Shown here piece by piece: positions 20,060 to 28,729 of a stretch of 64,000 nt of DNA. A program made the translations under genes and the position numbers. The stretch lies in NCBI RefSeq assembly GCF_000332235.1, contig NZ_CM001775.1, positions 1,704,230 through 1,768,229 of the forward strand, read 5' to 3'. The stretch comes from Geminocystis herdmanii PCC 6308. GTDB taxonomy: Bacteria; Cyanobacteriota; Cyanobacteriia; Cyanobacteriales; Cyanobacteriaceae. Positions within the stretch are counted from its first letter, which is position 1. Each line of letters begins with the position of its first letter. The notes beneath the pieces were generated by a model, which ran no database searches, was not told the origin of the DNA, and saw nothing but the letters and a program-made list of their open reading frames with translations.

Positions 20060-20353
20060 TTAATTTTTTGGCTTAACAATAAATTGAAAAACAATATAAA
20101 AAATACCAGCTAAAATTGTTAAACTAAACGCTAATTGTACGATCGATAAAACCGTTCTTAAAAGAGAAAAAGCAATCATTAAACCCAACACTCCCACAAT
20201 AACTTTTCCTGCTGTGGGTAAGGTAAAAAACCAATTTTTAACAGAAGCAACTATACTGCCAAAAGTTTTAGTTTTAATGGGGGTAGAATTTAAAATTTCT
20301 GCCTCTAATTCCTCTAATTTTTTACGATTATTGTTATATTCTGAATTTGACAT
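20060..20353 (-). CDS. Small hypothetical membrane protein
   Basis: 97 residues from ATG 20353 (MSNSEYNNNRKKLEELEAEI). A TTG start three codons upstream (20362) is less likely. A predicted N-terminal helix is followed by two hydrophobic stretches (about 50-90: VIVGVLGLMIAFSLLRTVL and IVQLAFSLTILAGIFYIVFQF). It belongs to no family I can name. It converges with tsaB. Confidence 0.65.
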   Translation of the reverse strand: MSNSEYNNNRKKLEELEAEILNSTPIKTKTFGSIVASVKNWFFTLPTAGKVIVGVLGLMIAFSLLRTVLSIVQLAFSLTILAGIFYIVFQFIVKPKN

Positions 20354-20388
20354 GAGTTTCAATAATTGCTAAAGTTGTTTATGAATAT

Positions 20389-20413
20389 AAGGGCTAAAGC
20401 CCTCACTACGAAC
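20389..20413. repeat. Short palindromic repeat (GTTTGTAGT family)
   Basis: AAGGGCTAAAGCCCTCACTACGAAC on the plus strand. The AGGGCTAAAGCCCT palindrome lies between two minus-strand genes and could terminate the ABC permease transcript. Confidence 0.6.
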
Positions 20414-20440
20414 CTATATAAATATTTTATTATATTTTTA

Positions 20441-21235
20441 TTATTTACGGCTAAATCTTAAAGTTTCGATCGACTGAGAAGTTAAAAATAAGCCTAAAAT
20501 AATATAGGTAAAAAAGACGATTAAAGTGCTAGTTTCAAAAATACCCTTGACAAAATTTTCATAGTTTTTTAACAGAGAAAAGTTAGCAATTATTTCCCCT
20601 AATTGTCCTCCAACTAAATTACCCATACCATCTAAAATAGAGATAAAAATTACTAGGGTAAAAGTCATAATAGCTGAAAAAATTGTGCTATCGGTCAAAG
20701 AAGAAATAAACATTCCTAAAGATAAAATAGAAGCCGCCATTAAAATTAAGCCTAGATGTGCTAATAGTACAACTTGAGGATTAACAGGAGGAGTTGCTCC
20801 TTGAAATGCGATCGCCTCATAGAGTAAAATAGGCATAATCATCGTAATAAAAAAGGCTAAAACTCCCAGTAATTTACCCACAGCTACCACCCAATTAAAT
20901 ATAGGAGAAGTCGCTAAAAGTTCGATCGTGCCTCGTTTTCTTTCTTCTGCATATAACCCCATAGATAACACGGGTAAAATGAAAATAGTTAATGAGCCAA
21001 TCACCCCAAAAAATATTTGCATGAACTCATAAACCACATCAATAGGTACTTGAGAACCCATTTGTTCTTGAGCATTTACTGATTGAATAATACCCTGTTC
21101 ACTCAAGAGAATAAACACAAAAAATAGCCCCGAAATAAACCAGAAAATTCCTGCAATACTAAAAGCTAAAGGAGAAGCAAAATAACCTTGTAATTCTTTT
21201 TGTAAAATAGCTATGATATTATTGATTATTTTCAT
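20441..21235 (-). CDS. ABC-2 type transporter permease (GldF/NosY-like)
   Basis: 264 residues with six predicted membrane helices. The segment after helix 2 reads YAEERKRGTIELLATSPI, the signature of ABC-2 permeases of the gliding-motility/copper-export subgroup. Such permeases need a partner ATPase; none is adjacent, so it must be encoded upstream of another locus. Substrate unknown. Confidence 0.85.
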   Translation of the reverse strand: MKIINNIIAILQKELQGYFASPLAFSIAGIFWFISGLFFVFILLSEQGIIQSVNAQEQMGSQVPIDVVYEFMQIFFGVIGSLTIFILPVLSMGLYAEERKRGTIELLATSPIFNWVVAVGKLLGVLAFFITMIMPILLYEAIAFQGATPPVNPQVVLLAHLGLILMAASILSLGMFISSLTDSTIFSAIMTFTLVIFISILDGMGNLVGGQLGEIIANFSLLKNYENFVKGIFETSTLIVFFTYIILGLFLTSQSIETLRFSRK

Positions 21236-21316
21236 GATTTATAATTATTTATCATTCGAGAAAAATCTGTTAAGGTGATTTCTGACAATAATTATACCCG
21301 ATCGATCCCCCCTAAC

Positions 21317-21336
21317 TCCCCTTAAAAAAAGGGGGA
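21317..21336 (-). terminator. Hairpin downstream of der
   Basis: TCCCCTT, then A-rich loop, then AAGGGGGA. The hairpin lies 120 bp after the der stop on the minus strand, between der and the permease gene. It may instead be a remnant of the C-rich dispersed repeats common in this genome. Confidence 0.4.
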
Positions 21337-21458
21337 ATCATTGAGAATATTGGTATATTCTTTCTTGGAAACCTCCTAAGTACTTTAGATTTGTGAGATA
21401 TTGAGGAGGTTTTAATTCATCATTTTCAATTATCCATTCTCAATTATCCATTTTCTAT

Positions 21459-22817
21459 TTATACTTTTGTAGCACGAGTTCCTCCCATGTTTTCTCCTTC
21501 ACGCACACGTTTACCACGCCAAAGGAGTTTTAAGGGTGTGCCTTTAAAGCCTAGCTGTTGACGGAATTGTTTTTCCATATAACGACGATAATTATTATCT
21601 AACCGTTTGGGATCGTTGACAAATAAAGCAATAGTAGGAGGTTTGGAGGTAACTTGTGTACCGTAATAGATGCGCCCTTGTTTTCCTTGACGTGTGGTAG
21701 GAGGAGAATGCCATTTTACGGCTTCTTCTATCACTTCATTAATTACCGCAGTACTTACTCGTTTTTTATGTCCTTCGGCGGCGTTATCCACTAAGTCTAA
21801 GATATTTTCTACTCTTTTACCTGTCATAGCTGAGACGAAAACCCTTTCTGCCCATTCCATGAAAAATAGTCGATCGTCCAGCATTTTCTGGTATTCGTAG
21901 ATAGTATGGGAATCTTTTTCTACGGCATCCCATTTATTGGCAATGATAACGGCGGCGCGTCCTTCTTCGATGATTCTACCTGCTAATTTCAAATCTTGTT
22001 CGGTTACGCCGTCAATAATATCGATGACAAATAAGACGACATCAGCCCGTTTAATAGCTTTAAAGGCTCGATTGATGCCGAAAAATTCTGCTCCATAATC
22101 GACATTTTTTTTGCGTCTAATACCTGCGGTGTCGATAAGACGATAGGCTTTACCATTTCTTTCGATTACCATATCAATAGCATCTCTGGTTGTACCAGAA
22201 ACAGGACTGACGATCGATCTATTTTCCCCTGTTAAAGCGTTTAAAAGGCTTGATTTACCTACATTTGGTCGTCCAATGATAGCGACTTTGATTTCTTCGG
22301 TGTCTTCTATCTCATCCATCGTGGGGAGATATTGAATTAAATCGTTTAATAGTTCTGCTGTACCATTACCATGAATGGCGGAAAGGGGATAAGGCTCACC
22401 TAAGCCTAAATTCCAAAACTCGGCGGCTTGGCTTAATCCTTGTTTTTCTGATTCGCATTTATTGACGGCTAATACTGTAGGCACATTTTGAGTGCGCAAC
22501 CATGCGGCAATTTCTTCATCTCCTGCGGTTAATCCCATTTGTCCATCTACGACAAGTATGGCGGCTATGGCTTCAGCGAGGGCGGCTTGAGCTTGTTCTC
22601 GAATAAAGGGTAAAAATTCGGTATCATCATCAAAGACTAAACCACCAGTATCGACTATCTGAAATTCTCTATCTTGCCAAAATGCTGGACGATAAGTTCG
22701 ATCGCGCGTTATACCCGGTTCATCATATACGATCGCATCTTGTTCACCAGATAAACGATTAACCAGAGCGGATTTACCAACATTCGGACGGCCTATTATG
22801 GCAACGATAGGGAGCAT
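21459..22817 (-). CDS. der: Ribosome-assembly GTPase Der (EngA)
   Basis: 452 residues. There are two consecutive TrmE-Era-type G domains: GRPNVGKS with the VDTGG and NKCE motifs in the first (about 8-165), and a second [12 protein letters not shown] and NKWD in the second (about 180-345). A C-terminal KH-like domain ends the protein. Der is essential for 50S subunit maturation. Start ATG at 22815-22817. Confidence 0.97.
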   Translation of the reverse strand: MLPIVAIIGRPNVGKSALVNRLSGEQDAIVYDEPGITRDRTYRPAFWQDREFQIVDTGGLVFDDDTEFLPFIREQAQAALAEAIAAILVVDGQMGLTAGDEEIAAWLRTQNVPTVLAVNKCESEKQGLSQAAEFWNLGLGEPYPLSAIHGNGTAELLNDLIQYLPTMDEIEDTEEIKVAIIGRPNVGKSSLLNALTGENRSIVSPVSGTTRDAIDMVIERNGKAYRLIDTAGIRRKKNVDYGAEFFGINRAFKAIKRADVVLFVIDIIDGVTEQDLKLAGRIIEEGRAAVIIANKWDAVEKDSHTIYEYQKMLDDRLFFMEWAERVFVSAMTGKRVENILDLVDNAAEGHKKRVSTAVINEVIEEAVKWHSPPTTRQGKQGRIYYGTQVTSKPPTIALFVNDPKRLDNNYRRYMEKQFRQQLGFKGTPLKLLWRGKRVREGENMGGTRATKV

Positions 22818-22846
22818 GATTTTTAAAAATTAAACATAACCTTACC

Positions 22847-22967
22847 ATTATAGCAAATTTTTCATCATTACCTCAAAATAATAAGCTAAATAAGGTCAGT
22901 AGCTCGATCGAACCCTCCCCCATAATCCTAAAATCTCGATCACTAAAAGTGGCGCTGCGCGATCGAA
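22847..22967. repeat. 121-bp dispersed repeat, copy 1
   Basis: Nearly identical to 24011-24131 over its full length, with only a few substitutions. It contains CTCGATCGAACC and a second CGATCG site split by an insertion with a GGCGCTGCG core (22941-22959). It overlaps the end of hicA's downstream region and the der upstream region. Its left part also matches about 30 bp at 37411-37440. Confidence 0.9.
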
Positions 22968-22969
22968 CT

Positions 22970-23149
22970 TTAATTGTCAGTCAAATCTTTAATTATTTTT
23001 TTGGCTAATCTTTCATTAATTTCTCTATGTCTTGGAATGGGCTGAGAAATTCCCGTATTAGGATTTTGAAAAATATCATGTTTTCCTCCATGACGAATCA
23101 AAATACACCCATGTTTTTCGATAATGCTGATTAAATCTTTTCGTTTCAT
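22970..23149 (-). CDS. hicA: HicA-type mRNA interferase toxin
   Basis: 59 residues (MKRKDLISIIEKHGCILIRH...). The dsRBD-like HicA fold carries the catalytic His in GGKHDIFQNP and the P-x-PRHREI motif. The ATG overlaps the hicB stop codon as TAATG, so translation is coupled. HicA cleaves mRNA without needing ribosomes and is neutralised by HicB. Here the gene order is hicB first, then hicA. Confidence 0.88.
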   Translation of the reverse strand: MKRKDLISIIEKHGCILIRHGGKHDIFQNPNTGISQPIPRHREINERLAKKIIKDLTDN

Positions 23150-23337
23150 TAAATTTCTAATAATGCCACTTTTTTAATACCCGGAATAAAGTTTTCAGAA
23201 AAATCCTTATACAAATCCTTAAGATGTTCTTCCAAATCTTCTAATGTTTCTCCTTGTGTCCAATGTTCTGGATATTCAGTTAGATAACCTAAATATTTAC
23301 CATCATTTTCTTGCCAAAATGTATATTCTATTTTCAT
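23149..23337 (-). CDS. hicB: HicB-like antitoxin
   Basis: 62 residues from ATG 23337 (MKIEYTFWQENDGKYLGYLTEYPEHW). A GTG four codons upstream is an alternative. The partial RNase-H-like HicB fold is seen (YLTEYPEHWTQGETLEDLEEHLKDLY). It lacks the C-terminal DNA-binding helix-turn-helix of longer HicB proteins, so autoregulation may be different. First gene of the hicBA pair. Confidence 0.85.
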   Translation of the reverse strand: MKIEYTFWQENDGKYLGYLTEYPEHWTQGETLEDLEEHLKDLYKDFSENFIPGIKKVALLEI

Positions 23338-23410
23338 AGACTTTACCACAATTAATTTTTATGAATCATTATCATACAATTATATCAATCAGGAATGATT
23401 GATGAGAAAT

Positions 23411-23983
23411 TTAAGCTAAGTTTCCCCTAAGTCTTAATTTTTTTTTGCTAATACGTCGCCAAAAGGCTTTGATTACTTTGAATTGATCTATGGAATGTAG
23501 AATAATGAAAGCTAAAAAAGTATAAGCTAACCAAAAATGAATACTTCTACTCAAATCAACTAAATCTTTATTTTCGGGGAACAAATCGGGGACAGTAATT
23601 CCAAAAAACCTCACATTATTACTTTTAAAAGAATTAGAGAAAAAAAAGCCACTTATGGGAATAACTAACATAAAAATATAAAGGGAAGTATGCAAAAGGA
23701 ATTTTTGTATCCATTGAGGAGTATATTTAGGTAATTTTTTTGTGTATTTTTTCCACCAAACTTGTAATAAAGTTAATATTCTCCAAGTTAGTAATGCCAT
23801 TGTTAAAATACCTATGGATTTATGGAAATCATAAAGAAGGTTACGCCCAAAAACTTCTCTGGGCAAACGAGACATAAAAAAACCACCAAGAAACAAAATG
23901 ATGTAACAATAAAACATCCACCAATGAATTGACATTAAATTTTGATAGGCAGAATTTTTTCTGGACTTAGTAGTAGTGGGCAT
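23411..23983 (-). CDS. Cytochrome b561-like di-haem membrane protein
   Basis: 190 residues with four predicted membrane helices. Histidines are appropriately placed in helices 1 (SIHWWMFYCY), 2 (DFHKSIGIL), 3 (LHTSLYIFML) and 4 (SIHFWLAYTFLAFIILHSIDQF), as in the bacterial cytochrome b561 family. These proteins bind two b haems and move electrons from quinol or to superoxide-related acceptors. Partner unknown. Confidence 0.85.
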   Translation of the reverse strand: MPTTTKSRKNSAYQNLMSIHWWMFYCYIILFLGGFFMSRLPREVFGRNLLYDFHKSIGILTMALLTWRILTLLQVWWKKYTKKLPKYTPQWIQKFLLHTSLYIFMLVIPISGFFFSNSFKSNNVRFFGITVPDLFPENKDLVDLSRSIHFWLAYTFLAFIILHSIDQFKVIKAFWRRISKKKLRLRGNLA

Positions 23984-24010
23984 AATCTGAGCAATAAAAC
24001 AATACTATTA

Positions 24011-24131
24011 ATTATGGCAAATTTTTCATTATTACCTCAAAATAATAAGCTAAATAAAGTCAGTAGTTCGATCGAACCCTCCCCCATAATCCTAAAATCT
24101 CGATCACTAAAAGTGGCGCTGCTCGATCGAA
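24011..24131. repeat. 121-bp dispersed repeat, copy 2
   Basis: Second copy of the 22847-22967 repeat, direct orientation, 1.16 kb away. The two copies bracket hicBA and the cytochrome b561 gene, so recombination between them would delete those three genes. Confidence 0.9.
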
Positions 24132-24143
24132 TGTATTGTATTC

Positions 24144-24203
24144 TGTCATTCCGAGCTTGTCGAGGAATCTCAACCCCTTGATTTTTGGTAAAAATGCCCA
24201 AGT
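24144..24203. repeat. Dispersed repeat TGTCATTCCGAG...CTTGATTTTTGG..., copy 1
   Basis: The same element occurs uninterrupted at 28843-28905 and, on the other strand, at 33344-33406. Here its right end is split by the 124-bp MITE. Confidence 0.8.
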
Positions 24204-24327
24204 CAATACTGTTCGGATAAGCCCCCCAGCCCCCAAATTTGGGGGAGTAGATTGGGTGAAAGTCCCCCAGAATTGGGGGATTTAGGGGGCAGACTCAAGA
24301 ACTTGAAAGACTAACCGAACAGTATTG
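24204..24327. mobile_element. 124-bp MITE with CAATACTGTTCGG ends and 10-bp target duplication
   Basis: Perfect 13-bp terminal inverted repeats (24204-24216 and 24315-24327). Inside, two G/C-rich palindromes (GCCCCCCAGCCCCC / GGGGG...) give an extended inverted repeat. It is flanked by perfect direct repeats ATGCCCAAGT (24194-24203 and 24328-24337). The related repeat at 28843 shows the site without insertion (ATGCCTAAGT). It is non-coding and needs a transposase from elsewhere. Confidence 0.85.
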
Positions 24328-24401
24328 ATGCCCAAGTACTATTTCTCTTAAATTGTGTTACTCTTGATATAGAAAAAATATTTTCACAACCACCTAAAAC
24401 C

Positions 24402-24467
24402 ATGTCAGAAATAAACAAACAGGCTGGAAAATACGATGCCGTTATCAGCACATAACCTCAAACCCCT
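24402..24467 (+). pseudogene. Leader of the first pentapeptide gene, cut by a stop codon
   Basis: ATG at 24402 reads MSEINKQAGKYDAVIST and then TAA at 24453-24455, in frame with the 24468 gene. The paralog at 31345 reads MSENKQPSKYDAVIGTQSQ over the same stretch, with CAA at the homologous position. So a C-to-T change has made a stop at codon 18. Confidence 0.8.
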
Positions 24468-25793
24468 ATGTATGGTGCAGTCATGGGAGGAATTGATGGA
24501 CTTAAAAACCGATTTGAGTCGGTGGAAGATGTCTCTCAAAAAGCAAGGATATTAGAAGAAGCCCTACAGTATGAAGAAGAAGGTAAAAAATTTATTATTG
24601 ATGTTTTAAAAAGAGAAAATAAAGAAAATCTTATTGAAGAAATATTATTAAAAAATCACACTTATTCAGAATTTATCATCAACATAATTTTTGAACAACA
24701 ACCTGCTACTATTTTAAAACTTGGTGGGATAAAAATTTGGAATAATTTTCGACGAGAAAAGAATCTTAAATTTATCCCTAATTTAAGGGATACTAATTTA
24801 AGTCATGCTAATTTAAGAAGTGCTAGTTTAAGTAATGCTAATTTAAGTAACGCTGATTTAAGTAATGCCCATTTAAGTAATGCCCATTTAAGAGATGCTC
24901 ATTTAACTCGTGCTAATTTCAGTAATGCTGATTTAAGAGATGCTCATTTAACTCGTGCTAATTTAAGTGGTGCTAATTTAAGTGGTGCTAATTTAAGTAA
25001 GGCTATTTTAGAAAATGCTGATTTAAGAGGTGCTGATTTAAGAGGTGCTAATTTAAGTGGTGCTCGTTTAAACGGTGCTAATTTAGATGAAAAAACAAAA
25101 ATAGATGAAAAATGGCAACAAGTCTGGGATATTCTTAATAATCCACAACAAAAAAGAGATCTAAGTAATGCTGATTTAAGAGGTGCTTGGTTATGGAATG
25201 CTAATTTAAGTGATGCTGATTTAAGTGGTGCTAATTTAAGCGGTGCTAATTTATGGGATGCAAATTTAAGTGGTGCTAATTTAAGCGGTGCTAATTTAAG
25301 TGGTGCTAGTTTATGGGGTGCTAATTTATGGAATGCTGATTTAGATCAAAATACGAAAATAGATAAAAAATGGCAACAAGTTTGGAATATTCTCAATAAT
25401 CCAGAACAAAAAAGACATCTAAGTAATATTAATTTATGTGGTGCTTGGTTAACTGGTGCTTGGTTAATTGGTGCTGATTTAAGTGGTACTTGGTTAACTG
25501 ATGCTAATTTAAGTGGTGCTAATTTAAGTGGTGTTGATTTAAGTGGTGCTGATTTAAAAGATGCTAATTTAAGTGGTGCTAATTTAAGTAATGCTAATTT
25601 AAGTGGTGCTTATTTAAGTCATGCTGGATTAATTGATGCTAATTTATGTGGTGCTAATTTAGAATCTGCAAATCTAAATTATGCTAAATTTCATGGTGCT
25701 TTAATTGATGCTAAAACAATTATCAATAACAAATATAAAAAACGAGTTCTTAAAGTTTGTATTTTTAAAGAGACAGAACAATCATCAAACTAG
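24468..25793 (+). CDS. Pentapeptide-repeat protein with cyanobacterial GAVxGG leader domain (paralog 1)
   Basis: 441 residues from ATG 24468 (MYGAVMGGIDGLKNRF), which may be a re-initiation start after the upstream nonsense codon. Residues 1-85 form a small helical domain (GIDGLKNRFESVEDVSQKARILEEALQYEEEG). Three blocks of A(N/D)LSx repeats follow, separated by two copies of a spacer of about 26 residues with KTKIDEKWQQVWDILNN. The C-terminal tail (NYAKFHGALIDAKTI...) is basic. The protein is about 80-90 percent like the 31345 product at both ends but differs in the repeat region. Role unknown; position directly before the AAA ATPase suggests a shared function. Confidence 0.8.
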   Translation: MYGAVMGGIDGLKNRFESVEDVSQKARILEEALQYEEEGKKFIIDVLKRENKENLIEEILLKNHTYSEFIINIIFEQQPATILKLGGIKIWNNFRREKNLKFIPNLRDTNLSHANLRSASLSNANLSNADLSNAHLSNAHLRDAHLTRANFSNADLRDAHLTRANLSGANLSGANLSKAILENADLRGADLRGANLSGARLNGANLDEKTKIDEKWQQVWDILNNPQQKRDLSNADLRGAWLWNANLSDADLSGANLSGANLWDANLSGANLSGANLSGASLWGANLWNADLDQNTKIDKKWQQVWNILNNPEQKRHLSNINLCGAWLTGAWLIGADLSGTWLTDANLSGANLSGVDLSGADLKDANLSGANLSNANLSGAYLSHAGLIDANLCGANLESANLNYAKFHGALIDAKTIINNKYKKRVLKVCIFKETEQSSN

Positions 25794-25832
25794 CAATATA
25801 ATGGAATTTAAGAGATCAAATTAACATAAATT

Positions 25833-27458
25833 ATGACTATGGTTGGTCAAAAAAAACAACCCGACAAACACGATGCCGTCATTACCAATAATCCCCATCA
25901 AAAATTAATCGAATCCCTTGACTTGAAATTAAGGGCAAGGTATCCCTTACTTTACATCGTGGCGGTGGAAGAAGAACCCGTCGAACAAATTTTAGTGCAA
26001 GTAGCGAATCAATCTCATCCTTCCAGAGAATTATTAATGTGGGATATTGTTAACGGTTGGGATGATGGCGGTAAAGATAAAAACTCCCTCATGGGTGCAT
26101 TAATGCGCATCAGTCAAACCGATACTAATAAGCCTTGTATATTCGTAATCAGAGATATTAACTTTGTCCTCAAAAACCCTGAAACCGAACGTAACGCTCC
26201 CATCATTCGAGCTTTCAAAAACCTTGTCAAAGAATTAAAATATCGCCGTCAAACTATTATTATTACCGGACATACTGCCGTTGTACCCACTGATTTATCG
26301 GAAGAAATGACGGTGATTGATTTCCCCTTACCCGATACTAGGGAAATAGATTACTTAATTAAAGATTTGGTAGTACCAGAAAAACTCAACTTAACGGAAT
26401 TAGGCAAAGAGCAACTTTTAAAAGCCTTTTTAGGATTAAGTCGTACCCGTATTCGCTTAGTTTTAGCCTCCGCCTTAGCAAGTAAGCAACAGGTAAACGA
26501 GAGCGATATTGCCTTAGTTTTAGAAGAAAAGAAACAAATTATAAGACAAACAGGAATCTTAGAATTTTATTCCTCCCATGAATCATTAAAAAATGTGGGG
26601 GGATTGGATAAACTCAAACAGTGGCTACAAATCAAGAAAAATACCTTTACAGAAAAAGCCCGTCAATACGGTATTCCTAACCCTAAAGGATTATTATTAG
26701 TAGGCATTCAAGGTACAGGTAAATCATTATCCGCTAAAACGATCGCCAATGAATGGCGTTTACCCCTGTTAAGGCTGGATGTCGGACAATTATTTGGAGG
26801 CATTGTGGGAGAGAGTGAAAGTAAAACCCGACAAATGATTCAACTAGCAGAAGCTATGTCGCCTTGTGTTTTGTGGATGGATGAAATTGATAAAGCCTTT
26901 GGCAATATTTCAGGGGGAAGCGATGGAGACTCAGGCACATCTCGCCGTGTGTTTGGTAGTTTGATTACTTGGATGCAGGAAAAAACTAGCCCTGTGTTTA
27001 TCGTTGCCACCGCTAATAATGTGGAAATTTTACCTGCGGAATTATTAAGAAAAGGGCGTTTTGATGAAATTTTCTTCTTGAATTTACCTAACCATCGAGA
27101 AAGACAAGAGATTTTCAAGGTGCATTTACAAAAATTACGCCCCCATCGTCTCAGGGAATTTGAGTTATCGATGTTAGCGGATGCTAGTGAAAACTTTAGT
27201 GGTGCGGAAATTGAACAAAGCATCATTGATGGTATGAGTTTTGCATTTGCGGATGTCAGTCAGGGTAATAGTCGAGATTTTACCACTGATGATATATTAA
27301 GAGCCTGTGGTGATACAGTACCCTTAGCTAAGGTAGCGATGAGACAAATTGAGGAGTTAAAATTGTGGGCAGTTAAAACAGGAGCTAAAACCGCTTCCCA
27401 AGATTTAGAATTAGAGAGGGGGAGCAGGTCAAACTTGCAGAACAAAAAAACTACTTGA
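25833..27458 (+). CDS. ycf46: Ycf46-like AAA+ ATPase with IS-truncated C-terminus
   Basis: 541 residues. The N-terminal KKQPDKHDAVI leader resembles that of the pentapeptide proteins. A family-typical LKLRARYPLLYIVAVEEEPVEQ segment (about 32-53) opens an N-terminal degenerate ATPase-like domain. The active AAA module has Walker A GIQGTGKS at 291-298, Walker B VLWMDEID near 346-353 and GRFDEIF with the arginine finger near 408. Ycf46 homologues are conserved in cyanobacteria and red-algal plastids, and have been linked to CO2 response. The last 24 native codons are cut off by an ISKra4 element; 12 IS-derived residues (GSRSNLQNKKTT) replace them. Confidence 0.85.
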   Translation: MTMVGQKKQPDKHDAVITNNPHQKLIESLDLKLRARYPLLYIVAVEEEPVEQILVQVANQSHPSRELLMWDIVNGWDDGGKDKNSLMGALMRISQTDTNKPCIFVIRDINFVLKNPETERNAPIIRAFKNLVKELKYRRQTIIITGHTAVVPTDLSEEMTVIDFPLPDTREIDYLIKDLVVPEKLNLTELGKEQLLKAFLGLSRTRIRLVLASALASKQQVNESDIALVLEEKKQIIRQTGILEFYSSHESLKNVGGLDKLKQWLQIKKNTFTEKARQYGIPNPKGLLLVGIQGTGKSLSAKTIANEWRLPLLRLDVGQLFGGIVGESESKTRQMIQLAEAMSPCVLWMDEIDKAFGNISGGSDGDSGTSRRVFGSLITWMQEKTSPVFIVATANNVEILPAELLRKGRFDEIFFLNLPNHRERQEIFKVHLQKLRPHRLREFELSMLADASENFSGAEIEQSIIDGMSFAFADVSQGNSRDFTTDDILRACGDTVPLAKVAMRQIEELKLWAVKTGAKTASQDLELERGSRSNLQNKKTT

Positions 27459-27506
27459 CTAAGAAATATAGGTAGGTTACATTAAATTAATCATAATCCT
27501 TTTTTT

Positions 27507-28679
27507 TTGACAATGACACCAGAACAACAAGCAGAAATAAATTTATATCTTCAAGGTATTGCTCGTATTCTTTATCAAGAATGTGATCCCTCTCAACTAG
27601 ATAATTTAGCAGTTATCGAAGAAACTGTTAGACAACAAACTCTTGAATATATTACCCCACAAATAGGATTTTTTTTATCCAAAAAATCACCGAAACTCAA
27701 TCAGGACGACTCAGATACATCAGAAGTATTCTAGGTAAATTACCCATAACAGAAAAACAAGCTATCAGATTAAATTTAAACACAAATCAACGAATTAGTC
27801 CTTATTTAGAAAAATGTTGTGTCAGAGCTAGTGCCAATGTTTCTTATGAAAATGCGGCTCGGGATGTGGAATATTATACGGGGATGAAAATATCTGGGAG
27901 AACCCAACAACGAATTATACATCGTTATCAATTTCCAGAAATAGCTACGGAAGAACAAATCGAAGAAATTAGTCTCGATGGTGGCAAGGTAAGATTAAGA
28001 ACAGAAGAAAAAGGAGAAAGTTGTGTTTGGCGCGACTATAAAGCGATTTGTGTTAATCAACAAGAAAGAAAAGCGTGGTTTGCACAAAATGAAGAATTAA
28101 TCCATTGGGTGAATCAACAAAAACTATCAGAACCGTTAACCTGTTTGGGGGATGGACATTCTGGAATTTGGAACATCATTAAACAATTAAATCCAGATGG
28201 TGAAAAAAGGGAAATATACTCATCAAGGTTATAATCTGATGTTGCAAAATGTACAGTTGCCTTTTGCCTACTTGCCTTTTGCCTACCTTCACCAAACTCA
28301 AGTTATACCCTCGCCAAGTATACTTGATTGGTATCATTTGATGGAAAATTTAAACAAAGTTGGGGGGAGTAAAAAAAGATTAAAAGAAGCGGAAAATTTA
28401 CTTTGGAGAGGAAAAGTAGATGAAACAATCACACTAATATCTGGGATGAAGAAAAAACAGGCAGAAAATTTCTGTAATTATCTCAAGACTCACCGACATC
28501 GTATCATCAATTACGGCTATTATCAGGAAGAACAAATTTGTTCCATTGGTTCTGGGGCAGTGGAGTCAACGGTAAAACAAATAGATCGGCGACTCAAAAT
28601 TTCTGGTGCACAATGGAATAAAGAAAATGTCTCTCAAGTACTCAAACATAGATGTGCATATCTCAATAATTGTCTTTAA
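27507..28679 (+). pseudogene. ISKra4-family transposase, broken into three frames
   Basis: First piece: 27507 to about 27680 (MTPEQQAEINLYLQGIARIL). The reading moves to another frame at the T8/A6 runs 27669-27686 and continues as KITETQSGRLRYIRSILGKL, through KCCVRASANVSYENAARDVE and SLDGGKVRLRTEEKG to GDGHSGIWNIIKQL, reaching 28213. It then meets a 106-bp insertion and resumes as ILDWYHLMENLNKVGGSKKRL in a third frame to 28679. The Asp-rich SLDGG and GDGHSGIW blocks belong to the DDE catalytic core. The first shift is at A6 and could be programmed, but the second break is a true disruption. The element is probably not autonomous now. Confidence 0.85.
28214..28319. other. 106-bp insertion within the transposase gene
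   Basis: GAA ATA is separated from CTT GAT TGG TAT. The sequence from 28214 to 28319, bounded by ATA at each end, has no transposase similarity and contains a 17-bp direct duplication (TTGCCTTTTGCCTACTT... twice, 28258-28291). Removing it rejoins REI and LDWYHL as expected from the family. It could be a small mobile repeat with a 3-bp duplication. Confidence 0.55.
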
Positions 28680-28729
28680 GCACTCAATAGTACTTTTGTT
28701 TCGCAGAACTGACCTGCTCCCTAGAGAGG

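Larger units (their letters stand above)
27420..28721. mobile_element. ISKra4-family insertion sequence in the 3' end of the AAA+ gene (1302 bp)
   Basis: Terminal inverted repeats GGGAGCAGGTCA (27420-27431) and TGACCTGCTCCC (28710-28721). Perfect 8-bp target duplication TAGAGAGG at 27412-27419 and 28722-28729. Deleting the element and one copy of the duplication joins GAA TTA GAG AGG to GAG TTA GAA ACT TAT in frame with the ATPase. The single internal gene is a disrupted ISKra4-type transposase. Confidence 0.93.
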
